Below, one piece after another: positions 26,844 through 35,232 of a stretch of DNA of 64,000 nucleotides. This stretch comes from Promethearchaeota archaeon. Its GTDB lineage: Archaea; Asgardarchaeota; Lokiarchaeia; Sigyniarchaeales; SOKP01. The position numbers were made by a program, and so were the translations under genes. Each line of letters opens with the position of its first letter. The first letter of the stretch is position 1. The stretch spans positions 1 through 64,000 of the forward strand of contig JAHLWS010000082.1 of assembly GCA_019057795.1 (NCBI GenBank). Direction: 5' to 3'. The notes under the pieces were generated by a model. It searched no databases, had not been told where the DNA came from, and worked only from the letters and a program-made list of their open reading frames with translations.

Positions 26844-29117
26844 TTATCTGTAAATATCTTCGACAGTTTCTTTAATAGTTTCTTCATAAGCCCTTTTAGC
26901 TTTATTAGCGCCTAATTGAACTTTTTCTATTGCTTTTTCAAAATCAGCTTGAGAAATTTTAACCTTTTTATATGAATCAGGATTTTGGGTATCTATATTA
27001 TCGTCAATAACACCTCTGCGAATGGCCAAAAGTGTGGCTTCCTCGCAGATTGCTTTTATATCCGCTCCTGTATTTCCTTCTAACCTTTCTGCTAGTTTTT
27101 CAATATCAATATTATTATCTATCGGACGATTAGCGAGGTGTATTCTAAATATCTTAATTCGGGAGGTTTTATTTGGCAATGGAACTTCTATATGCCTTCC
27201 GAATCTTCCTGAACGTAGAATGGCAGGATCGAGAATATCGGGTCTATTTGTAGCCGCTATTAAAATGACATCGTTTAATTCTTCTAAACCATCCATTTCT
27301 GTTAAAAATTGTGCTACTACTTGTTCAATAACCCTTGAACCTGAAGATGTTGATCTTCTTGCTGCGATAGCATCAATTTCGTCAAAAAATATAATACAAG
27401 GAGCAGCCGCTCTTGCTTTTCGAAATATTTCTCTTACAGCTTTAGCACTTTCACCAACCCATTTTGATAGAAATTCAGGACCCTTTACAGAAATAAAATT
27501 TATTTCGGTTTCATGGGCAAGCGCTTTCGCCATTAATGTCTTACCCGTCCCAGGAAGACCAAACATTAAAATTCCATTAGGGGGTCTTGATTTCATATGT
27601 TTATAAAACCCCGAGTACTTAAATGGCCATTCAACAATTTCTCTTAATTGCTGCTTTGCGTCTTCTAATCCGCCAATATCTTCCCAAGTTTCAGTTGGTT
27701 GCGTAACAAATACTTCTCTTAATGCAGATGGCTCAATACTATTTAATGCTGTAATAAAATGTGTCATTTTAATTATTAATTTGTTTAAAATTTCTTCCGG
27801 TATAGGTTTATCTAAGTCAATATTAGGTATTATCTCCCTAATCGCAAGCATAGCTGCTTCTTTGCATAAAGCTTTTATATCCGCACCGACAAAACCATGT
27901 GTTTTTTCAGCAATAAGATTTAGATCAATATCCCCATTTAAAGGCATCCCTCGAGTATGGATCAATAAAACTTCATAGCGGCCTTTAGTACCAGGTACTT
28001 TAATTTCAATTTCTCTATCAAAACGCCCTGGTCTTCTTAGTGCTATATCAATAGTATTAACTTTATTCGTTGCACCAATGACTATGACTTCACCTCTCCC
28101 TTCTAAACCATCCATAAGGGATAGAAGTTGAGCCACAACTCTTGATTCTACCTGACCTTTGTTTTCATCCCTTTTATGAGCAATTGAATCTAATTCATCG
28201 AGAAAAATAATAGAGGGGGCGTTATTTTTTGCTTCTTCAAATCTATTTCGAAGATTTTCTTCACTTTGACCAAAAAATTTGCTCATTATTTCAGGTCCAC
28301 TGATATTTATAAAATAGGCATCAGTCTCATAAGCTACTGCTTTTGCTAGTAATGTTTTACCTGTACCTGGAGCCCCATGGAGTAGAACTCCTTTTGGAGG
28401 ATCAATTCCAATTCTTTCAAAAAGTTCAGGATGTCTAATAGGTAGTTCAATTATTTCTCTAATCTTTTGAATCGCATCCTCTAAACCCCCTATATCCTCG
28501 TATGTTATTTTTCCCTGAATTTCTTTTAATCTATGTTCTAAATCACTAATTCCTTCATATGTTATTTCTTTTTTTTTTATTTCGTTAATTTCTTGAGTTG
28601 ATTTTTCGCTAAATAATATTTTTGTATCAAGTTGAATTTTAACCGCTTCAGAATTAGGCATGTAATCAACGACTACAAGGTCAATTCTGCGTGCCATAGC
28701 GTAGAAACTTAAGCTATCTCCTTTTGTTATTGACCTATTTTCTAATTTTCTAGCTAAGGCTTGAGGATCTCGTGGGATTAATGAATTATCTAACCCAGTA
28801 AAGGTTATTGTATTGGCAATATCTACACTGATTTTTTTAATTTCAACAAGGTCATCAATTGAGGCTCCTAAATTTCGTCTTAGGGAGGGATCCATACGAA
28901 TAATCTTTTTTCCTTTATCTTCATTTTTTCCTGTAGACAAAGAAGCAACAGTTTTTTTATTTACTACAGGATGGATGATTTTAATTACATCACCTACCCT
29001 AAGATTTAAATTTGAAACTATCTCTGGGTCTATTCTTACAATACCTCTCCCTGCGTCTTCTTTGAATGCGTCTTTAATCCTTACTTTACTTACAATCCCA
29101 TCAATATTCTCAACCAT
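26844..29117 (-). CDS. cdc48: Cdc48/p97/VAT-family AAA+ ATPase
   Basis: A 757-residue double-AAA unfoldase. The N domain (residues about 5-165) shows GRGIVRIDPEI and GKKIIRMDPSLRRN, the double-psi barrel pattern. D1 has Walker A GAPGTGKT (248-255) and Walker B IIFLDELDS, and D2 has GLPGTGKT (near 520) and IIFFDEID with WVGESAKAVRE pore-2 residues. It extracts and unfolds proteins, typically for the proteasome. The linker before D1 carries an apparent internal repeat (see findings). A GAGGGG site precedes the ATG. It follows the MtdB-like gene by 51 bases and may be read from the same promoter. Confidence 0.96.
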   Translation of the reverse strand: MVENIDGIVSKVRIKDAFKEDAGRGIVRIDPEIVSNLNLRVGDVIKIIHPVVNKKTVASLSTGKNEDKGKKIIRMDPSLRRNLGASIDDLVEIKKISVDIANTITFTGLDNSLIPRDPQALARKLENRSITKGDSLSFYAMARRIDLVVVDYMPNSEAVKIQLDTKILFSEKSTQEINEIKKKEITYEGISDLEHRLKEIQGKITYEDIGGLEDAIQKIREIIELPIRHPELFERIGIDPPKGVLLHGAPGTGKTLLAKAVAYETDAYFINISGPEIMSKFFGQSEENLRNRFEEAKNNAPSIIFLDELDSIAHKRDENKGQVESRVVAQLLSLMDGLEGRGEVIVIGATNKVNTIDIALRRPGRFDREIEIKVPGTKGRYEVLLIHTRGMPLNGDIDLNLIAEKTHGFVGADIKALCKEAAMLAIREIIPNIDLDKPIPEEILNKLIIKMTHFITALNSIEPSALREVFVTQPTETWEDIGGLEDAKQQLREIVEWPFKYSGFYKHMKSRPPNGILMFGLPGTGKTLMAKALAHETEINFISVKGPEFLSKWVGESAKAVREIFRKARAAAPCIIFFDEIDAIAARRSTSSGSRVIEQVVAQFLTEMDGLEELNDVILIAATNRPDILDPAILRSGRFGRHIEVPLPNKTSRIKIFRIHLANRPIDNNIDIEKLAERLEGNTGADIKAICEEATLLAIRRGVIDDNIDTQNPDSYKKVKISQADFEKAIEKVQLGANKAKRAYEETIKETVEDIYR

Positions 29118-29168
29118 TTTATTCCCCTCTAAACTAACTAATAATTCAATAAAAAAAAATTAAAAAAT

Positions 29169-30182
29169 TTACATCTTAGATAACAATTTTTTAGCAACTT
29201 CGAACGCATAGTTATAATCAAATACCTTTGTACCTTTAGTTTTTGTTGCTTCTTTTAATATTTCTCCCTCCGAATTTGCTTTTAAACGACCTAATGCTAG
29301 TGCTCCGATTCCAAAAATTCCTGGATATATTTCTTCATTATCGTGTTTTGGTCTTATTCCTTCAATTCCATAAGGGGGAACTAAATTGATATCTACTACA
29401 ATTTTCTTACCTTCTAACCTTTCCATAAGATCGCTTGATAAAATTTCAACACCAGCAGCAGCTAGAGACCAGATAATAAGCGCATCTTTAGCAACATCAT
29501 ATCTTTGTTCTTTTTCAGGCGCAAAAATCCCTTTAATCTCGGTTGCATCCTCCCCAGCTTCTTCGGTTACTTCTTTAGCAAGATTTTTTATAAATTCTTC
29601 GTTCGATTTATCCCAAGTTTCAACTAAAAATGTATTCAACCCTTCTTTTGCTGCTAATATGGCAGCAATTCTGGCAACTGGACCTGCCCCATAGATTACG
29701 ACTTTTTCTCCTTTTAAATCACTAATTTTATGTATATTTTTAGCATCGTATAAAGTCTTAGCTACAACTGCAGAAGCAGTAGTATGAGAACCCCTTGGAT
29801 CTATTATTACGGGACATTCAAATGGAGGTACTAAGGATTCAATAACTTTCTTAGCGATTTTTTCCCCTTCCTTTACATTAGATCCCCCAATAAAAAATGC
29901 TGTAGGTGCTTTAGGTTTACGTGAAAATATAGCATCCTGGACAAGTTTAGGAACTTGGTCCGCTGTCATTCTACTTATTGGCACAACAATATCAAAACCA
30001 GCGTCGTAAGCCATGTTAATGTCAAACGGAGAAGCGTTATCATCCGTGTCAAAAAAATAACAAATCTTATCTGAGGTATCCTTTTTCTTTATTTTAATTG
30101 GTGTTAATTCTATTATTGATTTTTTACCAAGAATACTTTCAATTTTACTTCCAATTTCATTATTTTGAGTAATTTTTCTCAT
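29169..30182 (-). CDS. MtdB-like NAD(P)-dependent methylene-tetrahydromethanopterin dehydrogenase
   Basis: A 337-residue protein with the MtdA/MtdB layout. The substrate part has CYFFDTDDNASPFDINMAYD, TADQVPKLVQDAIFSRKP and FFIGGSNVKEGE; then DPRGSHTTASA, and a Rossmann dinucleotide site GEKVVIYGAGPVARIAAILAA near residue 165. The C-terminal PPYGIEGI and FGIGALALGRLK match the family. In methylotrophs MtdB oxidises methylene-H4MPT with NAD(P). Extra N-terminal 40 residues precede the family start. It lies third in a minus-strand operon after two paralogous unknowns. Cofactor specificity cannot be told from sequence alone. Confidence 0.85.
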   Translation of the reverse strand: MRKITQNNEIGSKIESILGKKSIIELTPIKIKKKDTSDKICYFFDTDDNASPFDINMAYDAGFDIVVPISRMTADQVPKLVQDAIFSRKPKAPTAFFIGGSNVKEGEKIAKKVIESLVPPFECPVIIDPRGSHTTASAVVAKTLYDAKNIHKISDLKGEKVVIYGAGPVARIAAILAAKEGLNTFLVETWDKSNEEFIKNLAKEVTEEAGEDATEIKGIFAPEKEQRYDVAKDALIIWSLAAAGVEILSSDLMERLEGKKIVVDINLVPPYGIEGIRPKHDNEEIYPGIFGIGALALGRLKANSEGEILKEATKTKGTKVFDYNYAFEVAKKLLSKM

Positions 30183-30235
30183 CTCACATCGTTAATTAAA
30201 TTATAAAATTCAAAGAAATTATAACTAAAAAAAAA

Positions 30236-30967
30236 TTATTTAGATATTTCAACTTCTACCTCTTCTTCATACTCTTTTTCGATTTCTGCGGTTTTAATAG
30301 TTCTTTTGATTTTAATCTGTTCTGTATCGATGCCTAAATCGTTTGCTAACTTATCTAAACCTTCAAAGTGCCTTAAATCGCAAATAAATAACCCCTTTAA
30401 TTTTTTCCCTTTAATCTCCTTTGCAAGGTTTAAAGTATTCATCATCATCCAAGCTTCTCTAACTTTATATCGAATTTCATCTTCTTGTGAGTCATAATCA
30501 TTTTTGAGATATTCTTTCCATAAAACTAATTGTTGGAAGAGTTCATCCTCGGAAGGAACACCACCGTTTTCTGTAATTATCTCTTTTATTCGCTCTTCAA
30601 GTGTTTGTAGCATATTTCTGTGTTCATCCAATGCCGCAGAAAGATAAAATTCCGCATTTTCAGAGATATCAGCATGTTTAAATCGAATTCCTTTCTTTTT
30701 GAATAAGGTTTTTAGAGGATCGTTAGGGTTTAACGGGTCATCCCAAAAATTTGGTTTTTCTTCTAAAGCAAAATCAGGTGAATATTTGTCTATTAAACCA
30801 TCAATGAGCTGAAGATATTCTTTGCTAATAAGATGTAAAGACCATAGCAAATCTTCCTTTTTTTCTTTAGGAACTTCGAACCACCAATCTATTGGAAACT
30901 CACTTTCTACCATGATAAGCTTTAGATGCTTATCTTTTAATGGCTTTAATTCTAATACTTCTGGCAT
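30236..30967 (-). CDS. unknown protein, paralogue A (VLELKP family)
   Basis: A 243-residue soluble protein of no recognised family. It opens VLELKPLKDKHLKL, continues with a helical middle (about 40-170, with LFKKKGIRFKHADIS and LDEHRNMLQTLEERIKEI) and ends with GLFICDLRHFEGLDKLANDLGI, a Rossmann-like helix-strand pair, plus an acidic tail. It is a paralogue of the next gene upstream over most of its length. AAGGAG precedes its ATG. It stands between that paralogue and the MtdB-like gene in one operon, so a role linked to C1 metabolism is likely but unproven. Confidence 0.65.
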   Translation of the reverse strand: MPEVLELKPLKDKHLKLIMVESEFPIDWWFEVPKEKKEDLLWSLHLISKEYLQLIDGLIDKYSPDFALEEKPNFWDDPLNPNDPLKTLFKKKGIRFKHADISENAEFYLSAALDEHRNMLQTLEERIKEIITENGGVPSEDELFQQLVLWKEYLKNDYDSQEDEIRYKVREAWMMMNTLNLAKEIKGKKLKGLFICDLRHFEGLDKLANDLGIDTEQIKIKRTIKTAEIEKEYEEEVEVEISK

Positions 30968-30991
30968 ATTTTTTTAACTCCTTTTTTTTAA

Positions 30992-31609
30992 TTAAAATAT
31001 AATATTTTGAATAGTATGTTTTTTAGTATAGGAAATTACTTTTACTCCCAAATCTCTTAAATCTGCTACGACTTGAGGGCAAATATCCTCGCAAATATCC
31101 TCCTGAACAAAATGTACAAAAGAAACAACTTCATTTTCAAAATGACGTGCAAAATCTAACATTTTTTTTACGATCCACTGTGGTCTTAGCTTTAAGCTTA
31201 AAAAAATCTCTTTTTCTTGAATTTCTTCGCTTAACATGTCAATCCAATTTTTTAGACTTTGTCCTTTGAAAGATTCTTTATCACTCATATTGTCGTATTC
31301 TTCAAATAATTCATTTTGAAGTTCTTGTTTTTCAACAATCTCTTCGTAAAGATATCCCATTGCATAATCTGGAATATCTACTTGAATATATTGTATTCCA
31401 AGTTTATCTAATGTTTGTGCAAAAGGTGTTTTCTTAAATTCCTTCATATCTACTTGAAAATCTACGGTAACAAAATTAACATCTTTCTTTTTAAGAAAAT
31501 CGGTTAATTTTGATGTATCTTTATTTTGAAAATACCTGCCATTTTCTTTTGAGGACATATACGCTATTATTTTTTTATTTTTTACTGGTTTCAATTCCAA
31601 AACTTCCAT
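30992..31609 (-). CDS. unknown protein, paralogue B (VLELKP family)
   Basis: A 205-residue soluble protein. The pattern matches paralogue A: start VLELKPVKNKKI, a middle FAQTLDKLGIQYIQVDIPDYAMGYL, a Trp-containing helix (NWIDML), RPQWIVKKMLDFARHF and the end VVADLRDLGVKVISYTKKHTI. It has a CEDIC pair absent in A. Start is the ATG at 31609, with GAGGTG nine bases upstream; the longer GTG start at 31621 lies inside that site. First gene of the operon, driven from the promoter holding the shared 39-bp element. Confidence 0.65.
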   Translation of the reverse strand: MEVLELKPVKNKKIIAYMSSKENGRYFQNKDTSKLTDFLKKKDVNFVTVDFQVDMKEFKKTPFAQTLDKLGIQYIQVDIPDYAMGYLYEEIVEKQELQNELFEEYDNMSDKESFKGQSLKNWIDMLSEEIQEKEIFLSLKLRPQWIVKKMLDFARHFENEVVSFVHFVQEDICEDICPQVVADLRDLGVKVISYTKKHTIQNIIF

Positions 31610-31683
31610 ATAATAATACACCTCTTTTATTTCAACTTTTTAAAAAAGTATTTACCTAATTGAATTGTCGTAAGCTTAAAATA

Positions 31684-31722
31684 TAAAGAATTTGACAAGA
31701 AAATTTTTTAACATATTGATAA
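31684..31722 (-). promoter_or_regulatory. shared 39-bp upstream element, copy 2
   Basis: Near-identical to the element at 26759-26797 (34 of 39). TTGACAA at 31692 and TTGATAA at 31716 keep the 24-base spacing. A TATA-like TTTATATTTTAAG (minus strand, overlapping 31676-31688) follows it toward the gene, so the element sits at and just upstream of the core promoter of the paralogue B operon. Confidence 0.6.
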
Positions 31723-31735
31723 GGAATATTATCAA
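31716..31735. repeat. inverted repeat TTGATAA-N6-TTATCAA
   Basis: Perfect 7-base arms at 31716-31722 and 31729-31735, separated by GGAATA. It lies in the divergent space between the paralogue B operon and the HdrA fusion operon and shares its left arm with the 39-bp element. It could be an operator for either operon. Confidence 0.4.
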
Positions 31736-31824
31736 AATTTTTATCTAAACAATTTTTTTAGTTAATTGAAAATCGTCATTTTTATTGATGGAATCCGTGG
31801 GTCACATGATCATTTTCTAACACA

Positions 31825-31836
31825 TTTATATATTTT
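31825..31836 (+). promoter_or_regulatory. TATA box region of the HdrA-hydrogenase operon
   Basis: TTTATATATTTT about 100 bases before the ATG at 31932. Just upstream lies a GC-richer patch with the palindrome ATGATCAT at 31806-31813, unusual in this AT-rich gap. The remaining 310-base intergenic region (31622-31931) holds the elements listed above and no gene. Confidence 0.4.
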
Positions 31837-31931
31837 TACAACATATATTATCATGAAGAAAAAATAATTTGTCAAAAAAAAGTTTTTAACAAAAAAAATT
31901 CGAAATAAAAACACAATAGAGAAGCTCAAAA

Positions 31932-34478
31932 ATGGATATTTATTCAATTTTAGCCCATCCAATGAGAAGAAAACTCTTATACCTTCTCAAAGAAGAGGGT
32001 TTTATCCCATATACCGAATTAATGAAGAAGTTAGGGATAGAACAAACAGGACAATTAAATTTTCATTTGAAAAAGCTTAATAATTTAGTGAGTAAAAACA
32101 AAAAATCGTATTATTTAACTGATGATGGTAAAAGAGTTTTAAGGATATTAGGATTAAACAAAAGAATTTTATCCGGAGAGGAAATAGAATATTTGAAATC
32201 AAAGGGGAGCGAAATAAACAGAATAGGTGTTATTATCTGTAATTGTAATACAGAAGTTTCAAATGTCCTTAACATTAACTCCTTAGAAAACTATGTAAGT
32301 AAAATAAATAATGTAGTTTCAGTTAAAATCCTTGATAATTTATGTCAAGAAAAAAACCAAGATAAAATTAATAATTGGATTACTGATAACTTCATAAATA
32401 AAATTGTCATCGCTGCTTGTTCTCCTAAAACACATCAACATATATTTGAACGTCTTTTTCAAAATATAATTGATAATGCAAATATTGAGATTGCAAATAT
32501 AAGAGAACAATGTTGTTGGGTACATTATTCAAGTAAAAAGCACATTGATAGTCTTTTAACTCTGAAAAAAGCGCAATTACTTATAGAAGCCTCAGTTAAT
32601 CGAGTAAGTCTTCAAAAACCAATTAAAATAAAAAGAGTTGAAGTTGAAAAAAGTTGCGCTATTGTTGGAGGTGGGATTGCGGGTATGAACACGGCGTTAA
32701 ACTTATCAAGGGCAGGTATCAAGTGTTACCTAATTGAAAAGTCTCCTACATTAGGAGGTAAAGTAGCAAGATGGCAAAAGGTTTCTAAAATGGGAGATTG
32801 CTCTGCTTGTTTCATCTCTGAATTAATTGGGGAAATTGTAAAAGAAAAAAAAATCGAGATCTTGACAAATACGGAAATAATAAGTGTATCGGGAGAAGTT
32901 GGCAATTTTACTATAGGTTTAATTAAAAAACCTCGCTATATTGATGAGACTAAATGCACAGGTTGTAAACAATGTATTGATGTATGTGCTCGAGAGAAAG
33001 TTAATATGTATGAATTTGGATTAACAAATAGAAAAATAATTCACTTTCCTTTTCAATACTGTTATCCTTATGTCCCCGTTATTGAAGATGAAGATATTAA
33101 TAACTGCCTTGAGTGTGGAGTATGTGAACGCGCTTGTGCAAATAAAGCAATAAATTTAAGAGAAAAACCTAAGGAATTAAGAATTAAAGTAGGCGCAAAA
33201 GTTATAGCTATTGGTTCAGATCTTTATTCAAATTTAAAAGAATATAATTATAATCCACGAAATAATGTTATAACTTCAGCAGAATTTGAACGAATCTTAT
33301 CTTCAGATGGCCTAACTGATGGAAAGATCGTAAAATTGTCTGATGGGAAACCAGTAAAAACAATATCAATTATTCAAGAAGTAGGACCTTCAAATTATCT
33401 ATGTGAATATTCGGATATTTTAACCCTAAAGTATATAGATGTTATTAAAGTAAAGAATCTTGATTGTGAAGTTAATGTTTTTTACGATTTAAGTAAACTA
33501 AAAGAAAAAGACGAGATAATACTAAAATCTACTCATCCTAGATTTCTTTACGCTAATAATGTATTAATTGAGACAAGAGAGAATATTAATTATGTAGTTG
33601 CGGATTCTATTGAGTTTCAGAGTGATTTGATTGTTTTAAATCTTAAATTAATTCCAAATGAGGATCTGAAATCTCTAAGAAAGATTATGGACTTCACTTT
33701 AAATGATTATGGTTTTATGAGTGAAGAAACTTTAGCTTCTGGTATTTATGGTGTTGGAACAATATTTGGGCCATTAAATTATCACTCTACTATTGCAACC
33801 ACAAATAACATAGCGTTAAAAGTAATATCACTTCTTTCAAATGATTATTTAATAACAGAATATACTGGAATAGAGATTAATGAAGACAAGTGTGGATTGT
33901 GTAGCCTCTGCGTTAATTCTTGCCCTTACAATGCAATAAGCATAAACTCCGAAAAAATTGCTGTTGATAAGTTTAAATGTAAAGCTTGTGGTATGTGTGT
34001 CAGTGTTTGTCCTACTAATGCCATCGAAATGAATATAAATACATCAGAAAAGATTTTAAAAACGATCGAAATTTTCTCAAAATTCAATAAAAAACCAAAA
34101 ATCATCGCTTTTTGTTGCCAATCGTGCGGTTACGCTGCCGCTGACGATGCAGGATTAAAGAAATTGTTATATCAGCCTAATGTTTTTATAATCTCTGTTC
34201 CTTGTACCGGGCGTGTTGATACTGAATTCATTATTAAATCTTTTGAAATGGGGTTTGATGGAGTTATGATTATCGGCTGTAGAAAGGATTCTTGTAGATA
34301 TATTGATGGGATTGAAAAATTAAAAAAAAGAGTTGGGCTTTTAAAAAAAATTCTAGGACCAAAGTTAAGCAGACGGATAATAGTGATGGGTTTAAACGGA
34401 GTTGAAGGACATATATTTGCTGAAATCTCTACTAAATTCTATAATTTATTAAAGGAGGAGATTAAAAGTGAGGCTTAA
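31932..34478 (+). CDS. hdrA: winged-helix-HdrA-MvhD fusion protein
   Basis: A single 848-residue reading frame. Residues 1-90 are an ArsR-like winged helix (LAHPMRRKLLYLLKEEG, GQLNFHLKKLNNL). Residues 95-215 are the HdrA N-terminal domain with IVIAACSPKTHQHIF and REQCCWVH, and the FAD site follows at 242-260 (CAIVGGGIAGMNTALNLSR). MGDCSACF is the HdrA CxxC, and two ferredoxin motifs CTGCKQCIDVC and CLECGVCERAC follow. After about residue 650 there are two 4Fe-4S sites (CGLCSLCVNSCP, CKACGMCVSVCP). From about 720 an MvhD domain ends it (FCCQSCGYAAADDAG, CRKDSC). HdrA-MvhD in methanogens bifurcates electrons from H2. The DNA-binding domain at its N-terminus is most unusual. Overlaps the next gene by 11 bases. 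Confidence 0.9.
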   Translation: MDIYSILAHPMRRKLLYLLKEEGFIPYTELMKKLGIEQTGQLNFHLKKLNNLVSKNKKSYYLTDDGKRVLRILGLNKRILSGEEIEYLKSKGSEINRIGVIICNCNTEVSNVLNINSLENYVSKINNVVSVKILDNLCQEKNQDKINNWITDNFINKIVIAACSPKTHQHIFERLFQNIIDNANIEIANIREQCCWVHYSSKKHIDSLLTLKKAQLLIEASVNRVSLQKPIKIKRVEVEKSCAIVGGGIAGMNTALNLSRAGIKCYLIEKSPTLGGKVARWQKVSKMGDCSACFISELIGEIVKEKKIEILTNTEIISVSGEVGNFTIGLIKKPRYIDETKCTGCKQCIDVCAREKVNMYEFGLTNRKIIHFPFQYCYPYVPVIEDEDINNCLECGVCERACANKAINLREKPKELRIKVGAKVIAIGSDLYSNLKEYNYNPRNNVITSAEFERILSSDGLTDGKIVKLSDGKPVKTISIIQEVGPSNYLCEYSDILTLKYIDVIKVKNLDCEVNVFYDLSKLKEKDEIILKSTHPRFLYANNVLIETRENINYVVADSIEFQSDLIVLNLKLIPNEDLKSLRKIMDFTLNDYGFMSEETLASGIYGVGTIFGPLNYHSTIATTNNIALKVISLLSNDYLITEYTGIEINEDKCGLCSLCVNSCPYNAISINSEKIAVDKFKCKACGMCVSVCPTNAIEMNINTSEKILKTIEIFSKFNKKPKIIAFCCQSCGYAAADDAGLKKLLYQPNVFIISVPCTGRVDTEFIIKSFEMGFDGVMIIGCRKDSCRYIDGIEKLKKRVGLLKKILGPKLSRRIIVMGLNGVEGHIFAEISTKFYNLLKEEIKSEA

Positions 34479-35232
34479 ATTTTTAATTACATCTTTAACA
34501 TCTTGTACTGGATGTATATCCACATTAATATCGTTAGATGTATTTCCACAATTTCTTGAGAGAACGAAAATCGAATATTTTCCATTTATATCTGACAATT
34601 TAGAGATCAAAGAATGCGATGTAGCGCTAGTAGAGGGGTGCGTATCTGAAAAGAATCAAATCGAATATCTTCAAGAAATACGAAAAAATGCAAAAAAACT
34701 ATATGCATTAGGTACATGCTCAGCATTTGGGGGGATTCTTAGCCTCTCAAATAAAAAAGGATCGTATCCCATTTCCAAGTTTGTAGATGTTGATGGTATT
34801 ATACCGGGATGTCCTCCTCCGTCCATACTTTTAGGAAATTGTTTATTGAGGTTAGTTGAGAATAAAAAAATCAAGCTAAGCTTAAAAAATATGTGTTCTA
34901 CTTGTCCTTTAAACAACCAGGCAAAATTAGATTTACCATTAACAATAGAAAAGATTGTTCCAAGGAACAATGAAATTCGCTTTCCGGAAGAAAATTTATC
35001 GTGTTTTTTGAACGATGGGATTTTATGTTTAGGTCCTATTACTCGAGATGGCTGCGACCATCTCTGTATAAATCAAGGATTACCATGTGAAGGATGTTTA
35101 GGTCCGGTTTCAAAGGGGTTTACATCGAATTTAATCAATTTCTTAAGCCTTTTTAACCTTTCTAAAGATTTAAGAAAATATAAAGGGATATATTATAGGT
35201 TCTCAAAATCACCTATGGGAGGGAAGGTTTGA
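34468..35232 (+). CDS. mvhG: [NiFe]-hydrogenase small subunit (MvhG-like)
   Basis: A 254-residue electron-transfer subunit. Cysteine motifs for the proximal and further clusters are visible: TSCTGCIST near the N-terminus, LGTCSAFGG, IPGCPPP, CSTCPLNN, then CLGPITRDGC, CINQGLPCEGCLGP. This matches group 3 (F420-non-reducing) MvhG rather than membrane-bound types; there is no Tat signal. The GTG start at 34468 has GGAGG-type AAAGGAGGAG upstream and overlaps the HdrA fusion stop, so translation is coupled. Its stop TGA overlaps the ATG of the large subunit. Confidence 0.88.
   Translation: MRLKFLITSLTSCTGCISTLISLDVFPQFLERTKIEYFPFISDNLEIKECDVALVEGCVSEKNQIEYLQEIRKNAKKLYALGTCSAFGGILSLSNKKGSYPISKFVDVDGIIPGCPPPSILLGNCLLRLVENKKIKLSLKNMCSTCPLNNQAKLDLPLTIEKIVPRNNEIRFPEENLSCFLNDGILCLGPITRDGCDHLCINQGLPCEGCLGPVSKGFTSNLINFLSLFNLSKDLRKYKGIYYRFSKSPMGGKV

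Noticed and set aside
27022..27606. A 194-codon plus-strand reading frame inside cdc48
   Set aside because: It is a mirror of the conserved D2 ATPase region; composition is that of an antisense frame.
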